The position numbers were made by a program, and so were the translations under genes. A DNA stretch of 64,000 bases from Garcia nutans (taxonomy: Eukaryota > Streptophyta > Magnoliopsida > Malpighiales > Euphorbiaceae). Of the stretch, positions 44,009 through 56,061 are shown piece by piece. The DNA lies in assembly GCA_947685225.1 (NCBI GenBank), contig CANTUV010000014.1, positions 9,238,001-9,302,000 of the forward strand, given 5' to 3'. The notes below the pieces were generated by a model. The model was not told where the DNA came from. It did no database searches and was given only the letters and a program-made list of their open reading frames with translations. Numbering within the stretch: position 1 is the stretch's first letter; each line of letters begins with the position of its first letter.

Positions 44009-45210
44009 TGACAAAAAAAATTAGTTGTGTCGTAATAGACCACGTCGAAACTTAAAAAGTAACTGCTCAGTATGACCCATTGATCATTATATAATTGTAT
44101 TGTGTTGTACTGAATTATGTCATATCATACCAATATATGAATTTGTCTAATTTTTTAAAATGAGTTTTGCTAGACAAATTACATGGTTTACCCCTATGTG
44201 AAATTTATTTTTCAGTTTTACCCTTGTTATTTTTTATTAATTTTACACTAATTATTTTCAATTATGCTTTTTGTTCAATTTTTTTTTTCATTTTTACTCA
44301 CAACTTCTCAATCTCCTTTTTTATAGTGTTTCTCTCTTAAGGAGTATTGGTTGGGCATGAAAATAAAAATGAAAATGAATTATTCCTATTGATGATGTTT
44401 AGTTGAATAAAATAGATATTTCCATTACCCCATAAAATGGATTCAGTGGTTCTCAATCACTCTCTTATTAATCAAGTTTGATTTCTGACTGGAATTAAAA
44501 ATTAAAAATACCTATTTTTAAAAGAATGGAATTAAAATCTTTTTTTTATTTTTGGAATAAAATGAATATAATAAATTTGATTTTTTAATTTTGAATATCT
44601 CTAAAATTTTTAAATAAAATAAATTTATTTTTTCTTAATAAAATAAAATTAAATTTTCAAATAAAATATAACCAATTTAATATTTTTTTCATATTTTTTC
44701 TAATTACAATATCTCAATATTTATTCATTGTTGCTTCATCTTTCTTTTCTTATTCGGTTTTCTCTTTGTTTCAGATAGGATTTCTTCTTCTTTTTCTTTT
44801 TTTTTTTCCCTCTTAGTTTTTCATTTGTTGTTTGTTTGCATGAAGCTGTTGAAGTTTCGTTTGTTACAAATTTGATTTTGTTGAAGATGTTTGTTAGTTT
44901 GTATGAAAGTTCTAACAAGAATTGGTGAAGTTTTGAGTAGACTTCGGTTTAAGAGTTGTACTTTTTTAGTGTATTAAATTAATTTTTTTTCTGATTATTT
45001 TTTTTATTTTTGTGTGTTCTTCAATTATAATCTTACTTTTTCTTGTTGTTTAATTGCAACATATTTTATATGTTTGATAAAATGTTTCAAAGAAAAAATT
45101 CTTATCTTTGTGAATTTTTTTATTTTTTTTCTTAATTTTCATTTTTTGAATAAGTGCATCCCTTTTTCTTTGAATTTTTTTTTCTAATTTTTTGCTTTTG
45201 TACTGTTTGT

Positions 45211-45218
45211 GATGCATG
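45211..45218. repeat. hAT target-site duplication GATGCATG, left
   Basis: It matches 47315-47322 exactly. Confidence 0.85.
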
Positions 45219-47314
45219 TAGCGGTGGCAACAGGTAGGGCACCTTATAGGTGCAAATTAACGCTATATTTTATATCATATTTCGCATGTAATTAACTTGA
45301 ATCAATCTATTCTAAACTTATTTATGTGCTTTTATTTCATTATTTTATAATTAAACTTAGTTTAAATTAATTTTTTAAAAATGTGTATAAACTGAAATTT
45401 TTAGGTATAATTTGACCCTTAGAGCTTTAAGTATAATTTCGGTGGTCGTAAGTTATAAATTTGGAAATATAGTTTTCATAAAGTTGATAGAAGATGTCTC
45501 AAGCTTCTTAAAGAGGTTTGGTTTGTTAAATTTTGAGTTCGTTTGGCCTTTAACTTTAAATTCGAAGTTGGGCTTAAATGTCAAAAGAAGAAGTCCAATC
45601 CGGGCCACTGATAATAATTAGGCCATAACCTGAGTTTCTAAAGTCCGAATTAGGTAATTCAAAAGCCTAACATCATCTACTCTTCTAAAGATAAAACTTT
45701 GTTGAAGGAGTCAATTGAAGATAATGAGTATATCTGATAAAAAAATTGAGTTTTAATTTTGAATTTGAATTTTAAAACAGAAGTTAAGTAGGAGTCGGAG
45801 TCTGATTTGAATGAGCTATTGGCTGAATACCAAAAGGGGGACATGAACAGGAGAGGAAAGCAACCATTCTAGAGTGTTAGACTACATTTCTTCATATTTT
45901 TTTGAGAATAAATTAATTTTAGCTCAATTGGAGATTAAATGAAGAAGAAGATTACGCTAAAGGAAGACTTGGTCATCTCTGTTGGATTCTTCATCAACCT
46001 CATTTGAACTCTCTATTTAGTTTACATTTTCAAGTTTATATTTTATTTAATGTTTTATTATTTTTTTTGTTTTGAATATTAGAATGATGAAATTTGTGTT
46101 TTATTTCTTAATTTCTATTTTATCTAAGTTTAATTTAGTTATGAACAACTAATCCCTTTGTGGGATTAGATGGATTTAGATATTTGAACTATGAGTTTGA
46201 TTATAATCTATTAATATACATAGATTGATTTTCTTTTATCCTTGATTTGATGATTTTAGTTTAATTGATTAGTAATTATTTGGCCACCAATTGTTAAATT
46301 TAAAGAATCATATAAAATGCGAAAATTGAATGTGATTTTTGATGTAGAATCATCAACCTTGAGTGATTAAGTTTAGAGATAAATTAATTGTTTAGGGATT
46401 TAAAATTAATATCTTGTTTAAATTGAATTGGACTTTGATTATTTGATATGAGAATAGTAATTTAATCACTGCCAGTTATATTCTCCTTACTTGAGAGAGA
46501 AGTTGATGAATTGAGTAATATTAGATATCTAGGATTTAAGAATTGAAATTTAATGTTTCATTAATTAGACCCATAGTAAAAACTCCAATGAAATCTAATC
46601 CTACTCCTTTACCATTGATTATTTATACACTTAGTTTAGAGTAATTGACTTGAATAGATTTAGATTAATTAGGTAAAATTAAACTGTTACAATTTGCTAA
46701 TTTTCAAATAATAATTATATTAAATTTTAGTTAATCAAATTGATCATTCCTTGTGGAATCGACTCTTACATTTACTATATTACTTATTATGAGCCATGCA
46801 CTTACGGTTTTAAAATCGATATACACAAATCGATTAACAGCACCTGTGAAAATTGCCCTACCCGAACCCGAACATATTTAATTTTTAAACTACCCGAATC
46901 CGTTTGAACCCGATTATAGTTATACTCGTACCCGTCTCAAACCCATTTAATATTACATGTTTGCTATCCAAACCCGTTTAATTATTGTTTAAATATAAAA
47001 ATTTAAAATATTATAAAATTTAAATTATAATTTATAATTTTTTAATTAAATAATTATAAATAAATATTTAATATTAACATAATTTTATACCACATAATTT
47101 TATAATTAAAATACTATAATAATTATATAAGTAATATTTTAATAAAATATAATTAATATATAATCGGGTTTGGGTAATGTGTACCCGAACTCATAACGGG
47201 TAGTAAAAATACTATCTGTACTCACCTAAACCCATTTATAAACTCCACATATCCTATATAAACGGATCGGGACAGCTTGGGTACCCGAAAATACTCGACC
47301 CGTTGCCACCCTTG
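45219..47314. mobile_element. Non-autonomous hAT element with internal solo LTR
   Basis: It is flanked by the 8-bp duplication GATGCATG (45211-45218 and 47315-47322), the size typical of hAT. The ends TAGCGGTGGCAACAGGT and, from the right, CAAGGGTGGCAACGGGT form short imperfect inverted repeats. The right half (46845-47310) is a run of cccgaacccg, acccgtttga and ggtacccgaaa motifs, usual in this class of plant elements. Without the LTR inserted at 45244-46839 it would be about 0.5 kb. It has no transposase. Confidence 0.85.
45244..46839 (+). mobile_element. Solo LTR (or small LTR element) inside the hAT element
   Basis: It is flanked by GCACC at 45239-45243 and 46840-46844. Removing it with one GCACC leaves 'ggtagggcacctgtgaaaat', which reads smoothly as hAT terminal sequence. 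The right part has 'ccttgtggaatcgactctta' and 'gcacttacggttttaaaatc', the end-of-LTR box of Tat/Athila-type LTRs, which gives plus orientation. The right end ATTAACA is normal but the left end TTATAGGTGC lacks TG, so the left boundary may be off by a few bases. The frame at 45412-45621 is not recognised. Confidence 0.65.
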
Positions 47315-47322
47315 GATGCATG
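47315..47322. repeat. hAT target-site duplication GATGCATG, right
   Basis: It matches 45211-45218 exactly. Confidence 0.85.
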
Positions 47323-47344
47323 AGTATTTGTTTATGTTAAAGGT

Positions 47345-47790
47345 TGTAATACAATATCTACCACATCTATCATACCTCTACTGAATATTTGCGCAACATC
47401 TGCAGAAACGTTTACAAATTAATTAAAGTTTTGTAATGACTGTAATACAATATATATGCAATATCTACCGAACATCTATAGAATGGCTACAAGTTAATTA
47501 AAAGCATATGATTATTGGAGTAAAAGATCTACACTATAATTAAGATCATATATATTATAATTAAGAATATATAGAGGTCTTAACTTAATATCTATGTAAC
47601 ATTTATATTGAAATTTAACATCTACACAATATCTATGCAATATTTACGAGTTAATTAAAGGCTGAAATATAATATATGTGCAATATCTACATAACATCTA
47701 CATTGTAACTCAACATCTATAAAATATTCACCAAACATTTACACTTTTTGTTGCTAATTTAATTAATATCTAAGCTATATTTACACTTTT
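47345..47790. repeat. Degenerate 'acatctac/caatatctac' repeat tract
   Basis: Many imperfect copies of caatatctac, aacatctac and aacatttac in one orientation. No coding sequence. Confidence 0.5.
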
Positions 47791-50300
47791 GCTGATATGT
47801 ATTAAAGAAAATTGTAGATATATGATATTATTTTTTTTTCAATTTTCAGTTGTTATTTTTGTTGAAAAGGATGATGAAGATTAAATAATTAAAGATGAAG
47901 ATGAAGATTTGATGGAGAAGATGATGAAGATTAAAACAACTAAAGATGAAGATAAAAATTTGATGAAGAAGATGATGAGATTATATTTTTTGACATAGTT
48001 TTTTTTTTTTTGAGTTTTTTTGCTCTTGATTTTTTCAGTTTTAGTGTTTTTTGAATTATGATTAGTATTATTGTGATTTTTTTTTCGATCCTTTGGTTTT
48101 ACAGTGATTTTTTAATTTATAAAGAAGACGTTATGTCAATATGTTAACGGTGTCATTAATTATCATAAATTTATTATTTTTAAATATGTTCTTTTAGATC
48201 TGTAAATAAATTTTAAAGCTTTCGTATTTATGTAATAAAATTATTTTTTTTGTTACATATGTAAAAAGTCCATTTTATTATTAATTTTAGGTCTGACATG
48301 TCTAAAGTTATATAAAAATTTTAATTTAGAAATTAATAATTTAATTTACATATATAATCTCAACTAAAAATATAAAAAATTTTAAACAATTTTAAGAGAT
48401 TAAATTATTTTAAAAAAATTAATACTTAAATATTAAGATAAATTTAATTTTAAAAATTAAAAGTGTAATTTTATTTAGATTATGTTAATCTAAAATATGG
48501 TGAAAAATTATTAGCTTAATAATAGTTATTCTAATTTTTGAATTTAAGATTGAATATAATATTATTTATTTAATAAAAAAATAATACCTACTGAACATAT
48601 TATTTTATCATTAATTCATTAGTTATTTATTGTTAATTGTAAAAAAATTATGAGTGTAATTTAATTTAAATAGGTATAAATATAAACTATATTTATTTGG
48701 CCTAACATATGAGCTATTTGTTCTTGCCCAATTGACCCATTTCAGCCTATGACACTTGAGCATACCAAATAAGATGGATTGTGCCTGACACTTAGTCCAT
48801 GTTGTGCCAAACCTGAAATGAGTTGGGCTAGACAGTTCGCATGTTGTTCGGCCTAGTTTTCATATGTATAGATAATATATATTTATCTAGAATCTACTTA
48901 TTACATTTGCATATCAATTTTCCCTACATTAATTATTGTTACAAAGTTACGATTTGGTGGGCAAAAACAGCGGCGGACCCAGCATATCAATCAGGGGGCA
49001 AAATTCGGTCGCCAGTCTTCTTTCCTTTCCTCTCTCCCCTCTTCTCCCCTCTCCTCTCTTCTATCTTCTTCCCTCTTTCCTTATCTGCAAATACCATGGC
49101 AGAGATATCTCCTCTCCTCTCTTCTACTCGCCTCTGTGACTCTATCTTCCTCCACCATGGACATCGGCGAGGGGGAGTTGTTTGTCCCCCACGACCCCCC
49201 TAGATTCGTGATTGGCCAAAAATATATATTGCTCTGCTATATATTTTAGATTTAAGTCATACATTTACGTTTGATATTCGAGTTCTAAATGTTTTCTCCT
49301 ACATGTAATTAATCAAAAGTTATTATTACCAATATTTAATGGGATTGGTGGGATAAGATTTTTCTCGTTAAAGAATTAATTTTTCTCCAAAAGTTGTGAA
49401 AGCTTATGGCAATTCAGATGGATAAGATATGTCTCTCTGCACTGAAAAAGAAATAATCCAATTACTAAGCAAGGTTTTAAATTAATGGTGGTCGCAATCG
49501 TCATATTAACATGTTAATGTATCACTATTAATATATAATGATTGTACTGCTCCAAACCTAATAATAAAAGAGTATAATAAATTAATTTTATAATGTCATG
49601 ACTGAAATAATACAATTTGCATCAATTGATATTCTAAACTACGACTTAAAGGTTAATTAGGATTGAATGAAGAATAATCTCTGTGCATAACTAATGAAAG
49701 ATTTTTTTTTTTGGTAATAAGGTGATATCATCTGACCACTTGAATTATACAACAAAATCCAATAATTGGAATGGTTCAGTTATTCCCTATTTTAATAGGT
49801 GCACCATATTGAAGCATCTGATATACCTAATAAGTTATTATTATTATTATTATTTTTGAAGGGATAATAAGTTATTATTTGATATGGAAGATATCTTAAA
49901 TTATTTCACAGTTTATGAAAGATATGGTGAGTTCTAATTACTCCATATTAATTTTGAAGAAAGTTATGGCTTTGTCTTGCATTAAAAAAAAAATCAACGA
50001 GGTGTAGCTTGATGGCCAATAATGTACTCTTATTCAGGTCTTGAGTTTGAATCATAAGTATTTTTAGAAAAAATATATAATAATAATTAGATTTGGAGTT
50101 ATGGTTATGTCAAATCCTGGAAATTAGCTGCTGAACATTCAACTGTTTCTTAAGGGTTTCTATCACAAGAAAATGAAATAAAGCAGAGGAAAAGTAATGC
50201 AATATTCAAATAATGGTTGATGAAACGGTCTGTTGCTACACATATCTTTATGCTTTTGCTTTTCTTTTCTTTTTTAAAAGCTAAAGATGTTTACCAAATT
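47791..50300. other. Intergenic DNA upstream of the receptor kinase gene
   Basis: It contains an imperfect 'gatgaagatgatgaagatt' purine repeat (about 47865-47985). At 48960-49215 is a less AT-rich patch starting 'agcggcggacccagc' and ending 'cgaccccccctagattcg'. Such 'ggcgga.cca...gggggcaaa' starts are seen in plant repeats, so the open frame at 48841-49203 there is probably not a gene. The rest is AT-rich. Confidence 0.5.
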
Positions 50301-50316
50301 AAAATAAATAAACAAA

Positions 50317-50326
50317 TATATAAATA
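50317..50326 (+). promoter_or_regulatory. Probable TATA box of the BAM3-like gene
   Basis: ATATATAAAT lies about 250 bases before the start codon. A pyrimidine-rich leader (ctttttttctctctctcatt, about 50411-50430) follows, so transcription would start near 50350. Position-based inference. Confidence 0.45.
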
Positions 50327-50463
50327 CTGAGAAGGAGAGCCCAAGAGAAAATAAAGATAGGGAAGCTGTCTTGGATGCTTAACAACTTTGCCTTTAAAGA
50401 TTCATAACACCCTTTTTTTCTCTCTCTCATTCACCTCTTTACTTTTCTGTACAAATTGTGAAA

Positions 50464-50516
50464 ATGGCCAATCGAGTTTCTTGATTCTTGATAAAATGAA
50501 TTGGAACTTGTCTTGA
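50464..50516 (+). promoter_or_regulatory. Two short upstream ORFs in the BAM3-like leader
   Basis: ATG 50464 opens six codons (MANRVS) ended by TGA 50482-50484. ATG 50496 opens six codons (MNWNLS) ended by TGA 50514-50516. Both lie within the expected leader, before the main start. A direct repeat 'tttcttgattcttgataaa' (about 50478 and 50518) brackets them. They may reduce translation of the kinase. Confidence 0.5.
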
Positions 50517-50577
50517 ATTTCTTGATTCTTGATAAATAGGAATGCTGGGTTCCAATTTTAAGTTCAATCCATCAACC

Positions 50578-53500
50578 ATGGCTTCTACTACTTCGGATGT
50601 TAAGTTTGTTTTTCTCTGCTCTGTTCTTATTGCTATTTTAAGCTCTTCTGATTCACTTTCTTCTCATAATTTGTATCTCAAGAGACAAGCTTCAATCTTG
50701 GTTTCTGTTAAACAATCTTTTGATTCCTATGATCCTTCAATCAGCACCTGGAACATGTCAAACTACTTGCTTCTCTGCTCTTGGGCAGGAATCCAATGCG
50801 AAGCCATGAGTAGTTCAGTTGTTTCTTTGGATATTTCCAACTTCAACATCTCTGGCTCTCTCTCCCCTGTCATAACAGAGCTTCGAACCCTGACCAATCT
50901 CTCCCTCTCTGGAAACAGTTTCACCGGTGAGTTCCCCAGCGAGATTCACAAGCTTTCGAGGCTTCAACTTCTCAACATTTCTAGTAACCAATTTAGTGGA
51001 GAGCTGAACTGGAACTTCTCTGAATTGAAAAAGCTTCAGGTTCTTGATGTTTATGATAACAGTTTCAACGGTTCACTCCCACTAAATGTCACTTCACTCA
51101 CCAAATTAAAGCATTTGGATTTTGGCGGGAATTTCTTTACTGGAAAAATCCCTACAAGCTATGGAACTATGCAGCAACTGAATTATCTTTCTGTAAAAGG
51201 GAATGATTTGCGCGGCTTTATACCTGGTGAGCTTGGCAATCTTACTAATCTGGAGCAGCTTTATTTGGGTTATTACAATGAATTCGAAGGCGGAATCCCA
51301 CTTGAGTTGGGAAATTTAATCAAACTTGTTCATTTAGACCTTGCAAATTGTAGCTTGGATGGTGCAATTCCTCCAGAATTGGGCAACCTTAACAAGTTAG
51401 ATACTCTGTTCCTGCAAACAAATGAGCTCACAGGTTCAATTCCTGCAGATTTTGGCAATCTTAGCAGCATCAAATCTCTTGATCTTTCAAATAATTTTCT
51501 AACAGGTGCTATCCCAGTTGAGTTTTCTAATCTTCAAGAACTCAATCTACTAAATCTTTTCCTGAACAAGCTACATGGAGAAATCCCTCATTTCGTCACA
51601 GAGTTATCAAAGCTGGAAGTACTGAAGCTGTGGAGAAATAATTTCACTGGTTCAATTCCTGATAATCTTGGAGAAAATGGCAGATTAATTGAACTTGATT
51701 TATCAAGTAATAAGCTGACTGGACTAGTCCCTAGATCACTCTGCTTAGGAAGGAAACTGAAGATTCTAATTTTGCGAATCAACTTTCTGTTTGGACCTCT
51801 GCCTGAGGATCTTGGCCATTGTGATACGCTAACAAGAGTTAGACTGGGGCAGAATTACCTTACAGGATCAATCCCAAGTGGGTTTCTTTACTTGCCAGAG
51901 CTTTCACTTATGGAGTTGCAGAACAATTATTTAAGTGGGCGAATTTCGCAGCGAACCAGTAAGCTTTCTTCAAAACTTGAGCAGCTGAATCTTTCAGACA
52001 ATCGCTTATCTGGATCACTCCCTGCTTCTATAGGAAATTTCTCTAGCATGCAGATTCTTCTATTGAGTGGAAACAAATTCTCAGGTGAAATTCCACCTGA
52101 AATAGGTCAGTTGAAAAATGTTCTTACTTTGGATATGAGTAGAAACAATTTCTCTGGTAATATTCCTACTCAAATTGGTAATTGTCTAATGTTAACTTAC
52201 TTAGATTTAAGCCAAAACCAACTTTCAGGTCCAATCCCAACTCAAATCATTCAAATTCACATACTGAACTATTTCAATGTTTCTTATAACCACTTGAACC
52301 ATTCTCTTCCGAAGGAAATTGGGTCAATGAAAAGTCTAACATCTGCAGATTTTTCCTACAATAATTTCTCTGGTTCCATACCTGAATTTGGTCAGTACTC
52401 ATTTTTCAACTCTTCATCTTTTGCTGGTAATCCTCTTCTTTGCGGGTCTAATTTCAGACAATGCAACTCTTCCTATATCTCTCCTTTCCGATTTCACAAC
52501 GAAAATAGTTCTTCAAGGTCACAAGTCTCTGGAAAAGTAAAGCTTCTAATTGCATTAGGACTATTAGTGTGTTCATTGTTTTTTGTTGTTTTGGGAATAA
52601 TCAGAACTCGAATGAGGCGTAGAAACTCAAGAAGTTGGAAGCTGACAGCGTTTCAAAAGCTCGAATTCGGAAGCCAAGAGTTATTAGAATGTGTCAATGA
52701 AAACAACATTATAGGCAGGGGAGGAGCAGGAATTGTGTTTAAAGGGACAATGCCTAATGGAGAACAAGTAGCAGTCAAGAAATTGCTTGGAATAAATAAA
52801 GGGTCTTCTCATGATAATGGTTTATCAGCAGAAATACAAACACTTGGCAAAATTAGGCACAGAAACATTGTGAGATTGCTTGGATTTTGTTCAAATAAAG
52901 AGACAAATTTACTAGTTTATGAGTACATGTGTCATGGAAGTCTAGGTGAACTTTTACATGGGAAAAGAGGCGGATTTCTCAAGTGGGATACAAGACTTAA
53001 AATTGCAATTGAAGCCGCAAAAGGGTTATGTTACTTGCATCATGATTGTTCACCTCTAATTATTCACAGAGATGTAAAGTCCAATAATATTCTCCTTAAT
53101 TCAGAATTTGAAGCTCATGTTGCTGATTTTGGACTTGCCAAGTTCTTGCTAGATACTGGAACATCAGAATGTATGTCTGCAATTGCTGGCTCCTATGGTT
53201 ATATTGCTCCAGGTGATTAATTATCTCATTTATTTTATTACTAAATTGAATTGACTTCTCACTCAGATAAAATCACTTCCACTTCTTTTTATTCTATTCT
53301 ATCCATATAAAGAATTCTTTTTTTATTATCTATCACTCAAAAAATTTAATGCTGATAGTTCTTTTTTCCCCTTTATTAATTGGGAGACAAAGATACTTAC
53401 ATATACTTGATTGTGTCACTAAACAAATTAAATCATTTTTTCACATTTGACTTTGACTTGGTGTAATGATTAAGTTCCCCAAGAAGCATGTTTAATCATT

Positions 53501-54707
53501 GATTTTAAACGTTACTTATATCCTTCATGTAAGTGTTTAAATTGAGTGGCAATTAGCAAATAAAATAAATAGATATTATATGCATTTTTTTTTCAATTTC
53601 TTGGATCAACATAGTAAAAGAATAGGCATGTGGAGTCCAAGAATGGTAAAGACTCCACTAACACAAAGGAAAATTATTCTCTCTCTCTCTTTTGCTTTTA
53701 CTCGTAGCTTTTATATTTTACATTCACAAACTTAAGGTGGAGTATGAGCTTTTTTATCAATTCATGTCTTGGAAACCCATAAAGCTATATACTCATTCAC
53801 ACCAATCACAAGCAAACTTTTTGACCCAGACCCATGAATAGAGCTACAACAACAAAATCCACAAAAATCCAAGCATACCACCTTGAGAATCTTGTTTGGG
53901 ATCAAATCTTTTACTTTCTCTAAGCCCTAGGATATATATATATGGGTATATAATACAAATATAAAAGAACAAGTTGCTCTTTCCTCTTTTTTAACACCCT
54001 GTTATTGCTTACTTTGGCCTTGGATGACGGGTTGCCAACATCTTTTTCTGTGTTAAAACAATAGTGAATAGGTACACACGAGTTACCTTTATTTTTGCTT
54101 TTCTTTTTTTTTTCTTTCACTTTTTTCAGAGAAAATAATTTGGGATAGAAATGAGTATTCAATTATTAAACTGTTGATGTAATGATAAAATTATATATAT
54201 TTTAGTATATATATGATAAATTATTTTTTATGTAACAAAAAAAAATGTATTGTTAATTTTTAAATTTTTTATATTATAAGATAGACACTCGATTATTGAA
54301 TTATTACAAATTTATATTTAAATTTAAGATTGAAGTAATTCATTTTGCCAATCTTCTTGTGACATGCAGAGTATGCATATACCTTGAAAGTGGATGAGAA
54401 GATTGATGTATATAGTTTCGGAGTGGTGCTATTAGAGCTAATTACAGGGAGAAGACCTGTTGGTGGTTTCGGAGAAGAAGGACTAGACATTGTTCAATGG
54501 ACTAAAATACAAACAAACTCAAGCAAAGACAGGGTGGTTAAGATCTTGGATCAAAGGTTAAATGATATTCCATTAATTGAGGCAATGCAAGTTTTCTTTG
54601 TGGCTATGCTATGTGTTCAAGAACATAGTGTGGAGAGGCCAACCATGAGAGAAGTTGTTCAAATGCTTGCACAAGCTAAACAACCCAATACATTTCACAT
54701 GCACTAA
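50578..54707 (+). CDS. BAM3: BAM3-like LRR receptor kinase (CLE peptide receptor family)
   Basis: Two exons, 50578-53212 and 54370-54707, with phase-1 intron 53213-54369 (CCAG|gtgatt, catgcag|AGTATG), give 990 residues; Arabidopsis BAM3 has about the same length. An in-frame ATG at 50542 would add 12 residues, but ATG 50578 (aaccATGGCT) has the better context and leaves a clean signal peptide (FVFLCSVLIAIL). Order: Cys pair C67/C74, about 20 LRRs (95-610), Cys pair C622/C629, membrane segment about 655-675, and a Ser/Thr kinase with GRGGAG (713-718), Lys734, Glu752, HRD 830-832 and DFG 850-852. All catalytic residues are present. WKLTAFQKLEFG and VAVKKLLGINKGSSHDNGLS are close to BAM3. In Arabidopsis BAM3 perceives CLE45 in phloem; that role here is inferred. 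It appears intact and is the only complete host gene in the window. Confidence 0.93.
53213..54369 (+). other. Intron of the BAM3-like gene
   Basis: 1,157 bases, GT...AG, interrupting the Glu codon of the APE motif in the kinase domain. CLV1/BAM genes usually have one intron at this place. The intron is AT-rich with no inserted element recognised. The minus-strand frame 53920-54162 is a shadow. Confidence 0.85.
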
Positions 54708-55880
54708 AGCTCTCTATATATAGATTATTGATAGGGTGACTGTGCTCAAGCATTAGTATCACATCATAGTATATATTGTATTTGGTGTTTTTTTCTGTTA
54801 ATTATTATCATTTATTATATTTTAACTTCTTTTCTTGGCCAAAATTTTGTGTTGTACTAATACATCTGCTTTTTGGAAAGCACAGTATTTGCTTCCTATT
54901 AGGCATGCAGTGAGATTTAATTTTGAAAGGTATTTTGGTAATTATATCAAGCATATTCATTACTGTGCCATTATTTTATTTGATTATTACAAAATAATTT
55001 TCAGTTATGCTTTCAATGTTAAGAATATTTTGCCCCTTTTCCTAACTTTTATGTGTTCATGTTTTGATTGAAATTCTTTCAAAGTTCATTCTAATATGAT
55101 TGGTCCAGTCCATTTAATTTTAACAGTCAATTTTGAATTTCTAACGCATAATGTACATACTCTCAGTAGTCAGTATCATATGTAAATCAATTATTAAATA
55201 TATTTTATAAAGTATAAATATTTTTAATTAATCAAATAAAAATTAATAAATTTCATGAAAAATAGGTTAACGGGAAATAAATTTCAAATCTTAATATAAT
55301 GAGAAATAATATATATTTATTTAATAAAATAAATCACACGGAGTGAAACAATCAGATAAAATAATAATTTAGTAATATAAATTTATATGATAATTTAATA
55401 ATGACTTAATTATTAAAAAGCACTTAAATTTTATGCAGATTTTCACTTCTATTATAATTTTTTTTGATAAATTAATACATAATTTTTTTTCATTTCAAAT
55501 ATATTTTTTAACCTGTTGAACTTACTTTTACCTAATATTTTTGCTAATATGTTAATCCATTTCTATTTTTTATTCTAAAAAAATAAATGAATGAGCATTA
55601 CAAAAAAATAACACTTATACATTTATTCTTTAAAAAAATTAAAAATGAATGGATGTTAAAAAAAAAAAAAAAGTAACGCCCATTTTTTATTACGCCCATT
55701 ACAAAAAAGTAACAAATGTTGTAAAATGTAAAGCTCATTACAAAACATATAATCAACTTCTTATGCTAAATTTTGTAAGAAGCAAATTGATTTTTCAAAA
55801 CAAGAAAAAGGTTCTTTATTAAGATTATTCTTTGAGTTTTTTTTACCACTCTAAAGAATTTGACAGTACTTGGTTTTTAC

Positions 55881-56061
55881 AGTCGATGATGAGTACATAA
55901 TAGTTAGGTTTGCAACATCAACCAGAGATCTATGGATGGTGGTAGTGCTGAGTACCCTGAAATTCCTAGGTGAGCCTACCAATCATATCACCAAACCCAA
56001 CCCTCAGGTAAACCCAGACAACCCATTGCCTAGGACAATTCACTATAAGGGGCTATACTAG
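55881..56061 (+). pseudogene. Unrecognised coding-like patch
   Basis: An acceptor-like 'ggtttttacag' precedes an open frame of about 60 codons (VDDEYIIVRFATSTRDLWM, then FLGEPTNHITKPNP and NPLPRTIHYKGLY) ended by TAG. Its base composition is richer in G and C than the surroundings. It could be the exon of a lost gene or part of an old repeat. No family is recognised. Confidence 0.25.

Larger units (their letters stand above)
38525..45210. other. AT-rich intergenic DNA, no gene seen
   Basis: It contains an (AAT)n microsatellite, a two-copy 52-bp tandem repeat (about 43903-44006), a repeated 'ccttggtgataatgatat' near 40326-40372 and a (TA)n run at about 43711-43732. Short frames at 41273-42565 and 44736-44918 have no recognisable product. 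Confidence 0.6.

Noticed and set aside
48841..49203. 120-codon Pro/Ser-rich frame
   Set aside because: C/T-rich simple sequence next to repeat-like 'ggcggaccc...gggggcaaa' DNA; no splice sites or domain support a gene.
50542..50577. Upstream in-frame ATG as start of the receptor kinase
   Set aside because: It would add a polar 12-residue extension before the signal peptide; ATG 50578 has a better context and gives the family's usual length.
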